Source: an uncultured Gammaproteobacteria bacterium (GTDB lineage Bacteria; Pseudomonadota; Gammaproteobacteria; Steroidobacterales; Woeseiaceae). Taken from it: DNA of 8,367 nucleotides. How positions within the stretch are numbered: position 1 is the first letter of the stretch; each line of letters begins with the position of its first letter. The notes beneath the pieces are model-generated. The model did not search any database and was not told where the DNA came from. It saw only the letters and a list, made by a program, of their open reading frames with translations. Made by a program: the position numbers and the translations under genes. Of the stretch, positions 1 to 5,394 are shown piece by piece. Location of the stretch: positions 1 to 8,367 of the forward strand of contig CALKYK010000513.1 of the NCBI GenBank assembly GCA_938003715.1, in the 5' to 3' direction.

Positions 1-531
1 TTGTTCACACAGCGCTTTCAGCGGACCGTACGTTTCATTGGTAACTTCTTCGACGGTTTCGTCGGGCATCGTTGCCAGCGGGGAGTCCTCGTCGATCGGC
101 GCGGAAAAATCGCCGTATACCGAGATCGTCGAGACGAACAGGTAGTGCGAGACGACGGGCGCCAGGAGCCGAGCCGAGTCGGCAACGTGGCGCGGCACGT
201 AGCCGGAGTTGTCGACGACGACGTCCCAGTCGCCGCCTTCCAGCGACTGCAGGCCATTGTTGCGGTCGCCGACGTATAGCTCGAGATCGGGAAACAGATC
301 GCTGTTCGTCCGGCCGCGGTTGAACAGGCTGACCGCGTGCCCGCGTCGCAGCATCTCGCGCACCATGTGCGGTCCGATGAAACCGGTACCCCCGAGCACT
401 AGGATGCGGAGCGGCTGCCAGGCCTTTCGCGTGTCTTCGGCTTCCCCCGAAACTTCGGCCGTACAGCCGGTGGCCGCGACAGCGCCACCCAAGAGGCCCG
501 CCTTGATGAACGATCTGCGCGTGTTTGCCAT
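1..531 (-). CDS. Tat-signal NAD(P)-dependent epimerase/dehydratase-like protein (3' end outside window)
   Basis: The first 177 residues of an extended short-chain dehydrogenase (NAD-dependent epimerase/dehydratase type) are visible; the C-terminal part lies left of the window. Residues 4-10 read TRRSFIK, a perfect twin-arginine motif, followed by a hydrophobic stretch and a lipobox-like ATGC ending at Cys23. The protein is therefore probably exported folded by the Tat system and perhaps lipid-anchored. The Rossmann motif GGTGFIG (residues 47-53) fits GxxGxxG dinucleotide binding, and Tyr168-x-x-x-Lys172 is the expected catalytic pair, with VSTISVYG upstream as the usual serine-containing strand. 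The start at 531 is the only one that keeps the signal and Rossmann motif together. A GGGG lies 6 bases upstream, and an AGGA that is too close. It begins 44 bases after korB on the same strand and could be read through from it. The substrate is unknown; sugar-nucleotide or isoflavone-reductase-like chemistry is possible. Confidence 0.85.
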   Translation of the reverse strand, partial: MANTRRSFIKAGLLGGAVAATGCTAEVSGEAEDTRKAWQPLRILVLGGTGFIGPHMVREMLRRGHAVSLFNRGRTNSDLFPDLELYVGDRNNGLQSLEGGDWDVVVDNSGYVPRHVADSARLLAPVVSHYLFVSTISVYGDFSAPIDEDSPLATMPDETVEEVTNETYGPLKALCEQ

Positions 532-575
532 GTCCTGCCCCGCCTTGTTGTTGTTTTGCTGTGTTGAAGTCCGCC

Positions 576-1631
576 CTAGCGATAGCGGTCCATCAGCTTC
601 GACAGGGTCGCCGCGCCCGGATTCAAAGTTTCGTAGGGAATCTTCGACAGAGGTTCGTCGACGCTGCCGGACAGGTGATGCATGTCTCCCATTTCCTCGT
701 CGATGTACAGGAGACCGGTGATGATCTCGCCCGCATTCTCACTGTCGCGAAGGAAAGCGAAGGCAGCGGAGCGGCTGGTCGGATCGTAGTCCTCGTTCAG
801 CTTGCGGAACACGATTTTGCTGCCGTCGTGCAGCTCCACCGGCATCGCCTCGCCCTCGTTGTAGGCGGCGACGATTTCCTCTTTCGGATGAATGAAGTCG
901 GCGTCGATCACGTGGTGAAAGTGCTTGCGCGTGTGCGCGTAGCTCTTGGTCGAGCCTTCGTGATCGTTGAACGTCACGCAGGGGCTGATGACGTCGAGCA
1001 GCGCGAATCCACGGTGCGTCAGCGCGCCCTTGATGAGCGGCACGAGCTGCTGCTTGTCGCCGGAGAAACTGCGCGCGATGTAGGTCGCGCCGAGCCCGAT
1101 CGCGGTGCTGATCGGGTCGATCGGCATCTGCCGGTTAGCCGGCCCTTTCTTCGCCTTGCTGCCGACGTCCGCCGACGCGGAGTACTGGCCCTTGGTCAGA
1201 CCGTAGACGCCATTGTTCTCGATGATGTAGCACATGTTCAGATTGCGCCTGATCACGTGCGCGAACTGGCCCATGCCGATCGACAGCGAATCACCGTCTC
1301 CCGACACGCCGATATAGGTGAGGTCGCGGTTGGCCGCGTTCGCGCCGGTCGTGACCGAAGCCATGCGCCCGTGTACCGAGTTGAAGCCGTGCGACTGGCT
1401 GACGAAATACGCCGGCGTCTTCGACGAACAGCCGATGCCGCTCATCTTCGCCAGCTTGTGCGGTTCCATACCGAGCTCGAACACCGCCTGGATGATCGCC
1501 GCCGTGATCGAGTCGTGGCCGCAGCCGGCGCACAGAGTGGATACGGTGCCTTCGTAGTCGCGCACCGTGAGCCCGAGCTCGTTTTTCTTGAGCTTCGGGT
1601 GAGTGACCTTGGGTTTCGCGATGTAGCTCAT
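576..1631 (-). CDS. korB: 2-oxoglutarate (2-oxoacid):acceptor oxidoreductase, beta subunit
   Basis: This 351-residue protein is the TPP-binding beta subunit of a cytoplasmic 2-oxoacid:acceptor oxidoreductase, which decarboxylates a 2-oxoacid (most likely 2-oxoglutarate) to its CoA thioester. The TPP/Mg motif runs from GDGDS (111-115) to ENNGVYGLTKGQ (138-149). Cys34 and Cys37 (in CAGCGHDS), Cys68 (in GIGCSSK) and Cys218 (in ISPCVTFND) match the four ligands of the single [4Fe-4S] cluster in this family. SVHGRMASVTTGANAAN (85-101) is the conserved block before the TPP motif. At 351 residues it exceeds minimal KorB/PorB proteins of roughly 270-300 because of a C-terminal extension from about residue 235, as I recall for the branch carrying a fused gamma-alpha partner. 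It is the last of three oxidoreductase genes, 17 bases after korA, with a strong ribosome binding site. The subunit role is secure; 2-oxoglutarate over another 2-oxoacid is inferred from family resemblance. Confidence 0.94.
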   Translation of the reverse strand: MSYIAKPKVTHPKLKKNELGLTVRDYEGTVSTLCAGCGHDSITAAIIQAVFELGMEPHKLAKMSGIGCSSKTPAYFVSQSHGFNSVHGRMASVTTGANAANRDLTYIGVSGDGDSLSIGMGQFAHVIRRNLNMCYIIENNGVYGLTKGQYSASADVGSKAKKGPANRQMPIDPISTAIGLGATYIARSFSGDKQQLVPLIKGALTHRGFALLDVISPCVTFNDHEGSTKSYAHTRKHFHHVIDADFIHPKEEIVAAYNEGEAMPVELHDGSKIVFRKLNEDYDPTSRSAAFAFLRDSENAGEIITGLLYIDEEMGDMHHLSGSVDEPLSKIPYETLNPGAATLSKLMDRYR

Positions 1632-1636
1632 GGTTT

Positions 1637-1643
1637 CTTCCTC
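1637..1643 (-). promoter_or_regulatory. Strong ribosome binding site of korB
   Basis: On the minus strand GAGGAAG lies in the 17-base korA-korB gap, with 5 bases (6 to the best-pairing AGGA end) before the ATG at 1631. It is the best Shine-Dalgarno match of the three-gene operon, so korB is probably translated at least as well as its partners. Confidence 0.7.
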
Positions 1644-1648
1644 GCCGG

Positions 1649-3427
1649 TCAGGCGGCCTGGCCCTTCGCGACTTCCGCGAGCAGTCGATGGACGACGAAG
1701 TCGGCGCTGCTCGGCATGCCGTAGTAGTGCAGCAGCGAGACCAGTTTCTTCGGCTCCACTTCGGCATCCAGAATCAGCATCGAGCGAAGCTGGCCGTCGC
1801 GATTCTGCTCGACGACGTAGACACGATCGTGCTTGTCGATGAAATCCGTGACGGCGTCACTGAACGGAAAGGCCTTGACGCGGCAATAGTTCAGACCGAC
1901 GTTCTTGTCTTTGAGGATATCCAGCGCCTCCCTGACGGCGCCGTCCCCGCTGCCCAGCGTCAGAATCGCGTTCTTGTTGAACTTGGACCAGGCGATTTCC
2001 GGTTCAGGCACCAGCTTGCGCGCCGTCTCCCACTTGACCAGCAGGCGGTCGACGACCTCCTGGTACTCGGCCGAGTCCTCTGTGTAGGCGCCGTATTTGG
2101 TGTGGCCCGAGCCGCGGGTGAAATACGAGCCCTTCGGATGCTCGCCGGGCAGCGTACGGTACGGGATGCCGTCGCCGTCGACGTCGAGATAGCGATGGAA
2201 TTTCTCCATCGACTCGAACTGCTCGGGGGTCAGCACCTTGCCGCGATCGGGCCGGTAGCTCTCATCCCATTCGAGGTCGGGACACATCCAGTCGTTCATG
2301 CCGATGTCGAGATCGGACAGCACCATGACGGGCGTCTGCAGCCGGTCGGCCAGGTCGAAGGCGGTGACCGACATGTGGAAGCATTCCTCGGGGTTCGCCG
2401 GGAACAGCAGCGGGTGCTTCGTGTCGCCGTGCGACGCGTACGCGCAGATCATCAGGTCGCACTGCTGCGTGCGCGTCGGCATGCCGGTCGACGGTCCGGT
2501 CCGCTGCACGTCGAAAATCACGGCGGGCACTTCGGCGTAGTACGCGAAGCCGATGAACTCGCTCATCAACGCTATGCCCGGGCCGCTGGTCGGCGTGAAC
2601 GCGCGCGCGCCCATCCAGTTGGCGCCGAGCTCGTCCTCGGCCTGCACGATGCAGAAGCGCTTGCGTCCGTCCTCGTCCATCCGGTACTGCTTGCAGAACG
2701 CCTTGTACGCGTCCATCAGCGACGTCGACGGCGTGATCGGGTACCAGGCGCCGACGGTTGCGCCCGCATAGACGCAGCCAAGGCCGGCCGCGGTGTTGCC
2801 GTCGATGATGATGTGCCCGCGGGTCTTGTCCATCTTCTCGACCCGGATCGGCAGCGGGCAGGAATAGTTTTCCCGGACGTAGTCGTAGCCAAGCCGGATC
2901 GCTTCGAGGTTGGACGGTACCAGCTTCTTCTTTGCGGCGAACGTCTCTTCGAGCAGCGTGGTGATGACGTCGAGGTCGATCTCGAGCAGGGCCGCCAGCG
3001 CGCCGACGTAGGCGATGTTTTTCATCAGAATGCGCGCCCGGGCACCGTCGAAGTGCTCGTTGCACAGGCGTGACAGCGGCACGCCGATGATGTGGATGTC
3101 GTCGCGGTCGAGCAGCTTGCTGCGCGGCCAGGTCGAGTCGTAGATCAGCCAGCCGCCGGAGGCGACCTCCGCCATGTCGCGCCGGTAGGTTTGCGCGTTC
3201 ATCGCGACCATGATGTCCACGCGTTCCGTGCGTGCGCGATAGCCCTTGCCGGTGACGCGCACCTCGTACCAGGTCGGCAGGCCCTGGATGTTCGACGGGA
3301 AGTAATTCTTGCCGACCACGGGGATGCCCATGCGGAAGATGGACTTCATCAGCAGTCCGTTCGCGCTGGCCGACCCGGTACCGTTGACCGTGGCGATCTT
3401 GATGACGACGTCGTTAATCCTGGACAC
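1649..3427 (-). CDS. korA: 2-oxoglutarate (2-oxoacid):acceptor oxidoreductase, fused gamma-alpha subunit
   Basis: This 592-residue protein fuses the gamma domain (about residues 5-190) to the alpha domain (about 205-592) of a 2-oxoacid:acceptor oxidoreductase. With KorB it builds the TPP active site that makes acyl-CoA and CO2 and hands over two low-potential electrons. The gamma part has GTGSASANGLL (16-26) and NIQGLPTWYEVRV (46-58). The alpha part has YPITPSTS (229-236), QAEDEL (262-267), FTPTSGPG (277-284) and DVQRTGPSTGMPTRTQQ (306-322), followed by a transketolase-C-like domain from about 485. The GTG start at 3427 lies 15 bases after the preceding stop in the same frame. No ATG occurs before residue 27, and starting there would cut off the gamma-domain core. 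The Shine-Dalgarno is weak, so translation is probably coupled to the gene before. Between QAEDE and GARAFT the protein looks about seven residues shorter than relatives I remember (see findings). Confidence 0.94.
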   Translation of the reverse strand: MSRINDVVIKIATVNGTGSASANGLLMKSIFRMGIPVVGKNYFPSNIQGLPTWYEVRVTGKGYRARTERVDIMVAMNAQTYRRDMAEVASGGWLIYDSTWPRSKLLDRDDIHIIGVPLSRLCNEHFDGARARILMKNIAYVGALAALLEIDLDVITTLLEETFAAKKKLVPSNLEAIRLGYDYVRENYSCPLPIRVEKMDKTRGHIIIDGNTAAGLGCVYAGATVGAWYPITPSTSLMDAYKAFCKQYRMDEDGRKRFCIVQAEDELGANWMGARAFTPTSGPGIALMSEFIGFAYYAEVPAVIFDVQRTGPSTGMPTRTQQCDLMICAYASHGDTKHPLLFPANPEECFHMSVTAFDLADRLQTPVMVLSDLDIGMNDWMCPDLEWDESYRPDRGKVLTPEQFESMEKFHRYLDVDGDGIPYRTLPGEHPKGSYFTRGSGHTKYGAYTEDSAEYQEVVDRLLVKWETARKLVPEPEIAWSKFNKNAILTLGSGDGAVREALDILKDKNVGLNYCRVKAFPFSDAVTDFIDKHDRVYVVEQNRDGQLRSMLILDAEVEPKKLVSLLHYYGMPSSADFVVHRLLAEVAKGQAA

Positions 3428-3442
3428 CGGTATGCAACCCGT

Positions 3443-5254
3443 TCAGCCTGCTGCCGCCTTCCGTCGCCGGTCGCGGTTTGCTTCGTCCCTTGCGTAGGGG
3501 ATGAGCAGCGTCGACTTCTGCATGTCCCAGGCGCCGGTCGGGCAGCGTTCCGCGCACAGGCTGCAGTGCACGCAGAGATCCTCGTCCTTGACCATTACCC
3601 GCCCGGTCTGCGGCAGCCCCTCGGACACATACAGATCCTGTTCGAGGTTTTCCGCCGGCGCGGAGAGCCGCTGGCGCAGGTCCTGCTCGTCGCCGTTCTC
3701 GGTGATCGTCAGGCAGTTGACCGGACAAACGTCGATACAGGCGTCGCATTCGATGCACAGGTTCGACGTGAACACCGTTTGCACGTCGCAGTTCAGGCAG
3801 CGCTCGACTTCCTGCAGGGTCTGCTCCGCCGTGAACCCGAGTTCCACTTCGATGTCGAGCTTCTTGAAGCGCTCCTTCAGGTCGACGTGCGGCATCAGCC
3901 GGCGTTCGGCCGGATCGTAATCGTTGGAGAAACTCCACTCGTGGATGCCCATCTTCTGCGTTGACAGGTTCATGCCGTGCGGCAGCCGGTCGTACAGATC
4001 CTCGCCATGACAGTACTTGTGGATCGAGATTGCCGCCTCGTGACCATGCGCCACCGCCCAGATGATGTTTTTCGGACCGAACGCGGAATCGCCGCCGAAA
4101 AACACGCCGTCGCGCGTGCACATCATCGTCGTCTCGTCGACGACAGGGCAATCCCATTCGTCGAACTCTATGCCGATGTCGCGCTCGATCCAGGGAAACG
4201 CATTTTCCTGGCCGATGGCGAGGATCACGTCGTCGCAGGGCAGCGTGACCTCGTCGACCGCCGTGCCCCGGTCGATGCGGCCGTTCGCGTCGATGTTGTA
4301 TTCCATGACGTCGAACTTCATGCCGGTGAGCCTGCCGTTCTCAATCACGAACTCCTTCGGCGAGTGATTGACGACGATTTCGACGTTTTCTTCCTCCGCG
4401 TCCTCGAGCTCCCAGTCGGATGCCTTGAAAAAGCCACGCGGCTTGCGCGCCATGACCTTGACGTTGTTGGCGCCGAGCCTCAACGACGTGCGACAACAGT
4501 CCATCGCGGTGTTGCCGACGCCGATGATCAGCACCTTTTCGCCGATCGATTCGGTGTGCTCGAACGCCACCGACTCCAGCCAGTCGATGCCGATGTGAAT
4601 GTTTTGCGTTTCGTTGCGGCCCGGGAGATTCAGCTCCTTGCCACGCGGCGCACCGGTGCCCACAAATATCGCATCGAAGCCGCCGCTCTCGAGCATCTCG
4701 CGCAGGCTGTCGATGCGATGTCCGAGTTCGAGCCTGGCACCCATATCCAGGATGTAGCCGATCTCCTCGTCGAGAATCTTCGGCGGCAGGCGGAACTGCG
4801 GGATGTTGGTGCGCATCAGGCCGCCGGTGGCGTCCAGCTGCTCGAATATCGTGACGTCGTAGCCGAGCGGCAGCAGGTCGTTGGCGACGGTCAGCGACGC
4901 ACAGCCGGCGCCGATCAGGGCGATCTTCTTGCCGTTCTTCCTGGCGGCGGCTTTCGGCAGTCGCGCAGTGATGTCGTCGCGATAGTCGGACGCGACGCGT
5001 TTCAGGCGACAGATTGCGACCGGCTTGGCCTCGACGCGTCCACGCCGGCAGGCGGGCTCGCACGGGCGGTCACACACGCGCCCCAGTATGCCGGGAAAGA
5101 CGTTCGACTCCCGGTTCAGCATGTAGGCGTCCGAAAACCGGCCCTGGGCGATCAGCCGGATGTAGTTGGGCACGTCGGTGTGCGCGGGGCAGGCCCACTG
5201 GCAGTCGACGACCTTGTGGAAGTAGTCCGGATGCGTCGTGTCGGTGGGTTTCAT
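3443..5254 (-). CDS. FAD- and NAD(P)-dependent oxidoreductase with Fe-S and ferredoxin domains (KorC-like, GltD/NfnB family)
   Basis: A 603-residue electron-transfer subunit and the first gene of the kor operon. Residues 1-105 are a GltD/dihydropyrimidine-dehydrogenase-type Fe-S domain with Cys18, Cys22, Cys61, Cys65, Cys69 and Cys82. A FAD-binding Rossmann fold starts at KIALIGAGCASL (110-121), with Ser120 where the third Gly of GxGxxG is usual. The NAD(P)-binding fold has GVGNTAMD (245-252) and a downstream ARKPR (269-273), a basic patch suggesting NADPH. GGDSAFGPKN (387-396) closes the FAD site. The C-terminus holds two ferredoxin motifs, Cys500/503/506/510 and Cys561/564/567/571, each followed by Pro, plus Cys486 and Cys489. 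I infer that it takes electrons from KorAB through the ferredoxin clusters to FAD and NAD(P)+, as recalled for KorC of the Azoarcus evansii 2-oxoglutarate:NADP+ oxidoreductase. Automated annotation may call it a glutamate synthase small subunit, but no large-subunit gene is here and the kor genes follow 15 bases on. Confidence 0.92.
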   Translation of the reverse strand: MKPTDTTHPDYFHKVVDCQWACPAHTDVPNYIRLIAQGRFSDAYMLNRESNVFPGILGRVCDRPCEPACRRGRVEAKPVAICRLKRVASDYRDDITARLPKAAARKNGKKIALIGAGCASLTVANDLLPLGYDVTIFEQLDATGGLMRTNIPQFRLPPKILDEEIGYILDMGARLELGHRIDSLREMLESGGFDAIFVGTGAPRGKELNLPGRNETQNIHIGIDWLESVAFEHTESIGEKVLIIGVGNTAMDCCRTSLRLGANNVKVMARKPRGFFKASDWELEDAEEENVEIVVNHSPKEFVIENGRLTGMKFDVMEYNIDANGRIDRGTAVDEVTLPCDDVILAIGQENAFPWIERDIGIEFDEWDCPVVDETTMMCTRDGVFFGGDSAFGPKNIIWAVAHGHEAAISIHKYCHGEDLYDRLPHGMNLSTQKMGIHEWSFSNDYDPAERRLMPHVDLKERFKKLDIEVELGFTAEQTLQEVERCLNCDVQTVFTSNLCIECDACIDVCPVNCLTITENGDEQDLRQRLSAPAENLEQDLYVSEGLPQTGRVMVKDEDLCVHCSLCAERCPTGAWDMQKSTLLIPYARDEANRDRRRKAAAG

Positions 5255-5276
5255 CTTTGAGGTGCCCGGCAGGCTT

Positions 5277-5312
5277 TCAGGGAGCGCGTTCCGGGACGAG
5301 GCAAGCGTTCAT
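5277..5312 (-). other. Possible 11-codon leader ORF ahead of the kor operon
   Basis: Between the candidate promoter and the first oxidoreductase gene, an ATG opens an 11-codon frame (MNACLVPERAP) that ends in TGA 22 bases before the ATG at 5254. The ATG falls about where the transcript of that promoter would begin, so it could be read leaderless. No Shine-Dalgarno is seen, and a frame this short can easily occur by chance. Confidence 0.12.
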
Positions 5313-5319
5313 TGCGCGT

Positions 5320-5347
5320 AGCATAACCTGATCATGCGGAAAGTAAA
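5320..5347 (-). promoter_or_regulatory. Candidate sigma70 promoter of the kor operon
   Basis: On the minus strand TTTACT (5342-5347, 4 of 6 to the -35 consensus) and TATGCT (5320-5325, 4 of 6 to the -10 consensus) are separated by 16 bases. Transcription would start near 5313, giving a leader of about 58 bases. This is the most AT-rich patch of an otherwise very GC-rich gap, in the right place for the three downstream genes. The spacer contains TGATCA, a six-base palindrome with no assigned role. Confidence 0.4.
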
Positions 5348-5353
5348 CCGCCC

Positions 5354-5394
5354 GCGCGCCGGGCTTTCCGGCCCCGAAACGCCGGCCGGCGCGC
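5354..5394 (-). terminator. GC-rich two-tier stem-loop after dihydroorotase (terminator or mRNA 3' end)
   Basis: Starting at the base after the dihydroorotase TAG, the minus strand reads GCGCGCCGG (5394-5386), matched perfectly by CCGGCGCGC (5362-5354). Inside is a second perfect stem, CCGGC (5385-5381) with GCCGG (5372-5368), around an 8-base loop. A 5-base bulge separates the two stems on one side. All 14 pairs are G-C. The stem is followed by GGGCGG and then TTTACTTT, not a clean T-run, so it is not a textbook intrinsic terminator. I infer partial termination or protection of the upstream message. Confidence 0.5.

Noticed and set aside
532..575. A/C-rich spacer (AACAACAACAA) between korB and the epimerase-like gene as a Rho site or riboswitch
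   Set aside because: Only 44 bases, no hairpin, and too short for a Rho-utilisation region; an unstructured leader is the simplest reading.
3443..5254. Annotation as glutamate synthase small subunit (gltD)
   Set aside because: The core is GltD-like, but the C-terminal two-cluster ferredoxin module, the absence of a gltB-like gene here and the tight linkage to korA/korB point to an electron-transfer subunit of the 2-oxoacid oxidoreductase.
5380..5391. 12-base palindrome CGCCGGCCGGCG as a separate operator
   Set aside because: It is part of the larger stem-loop 5354-5394, which explains it better.
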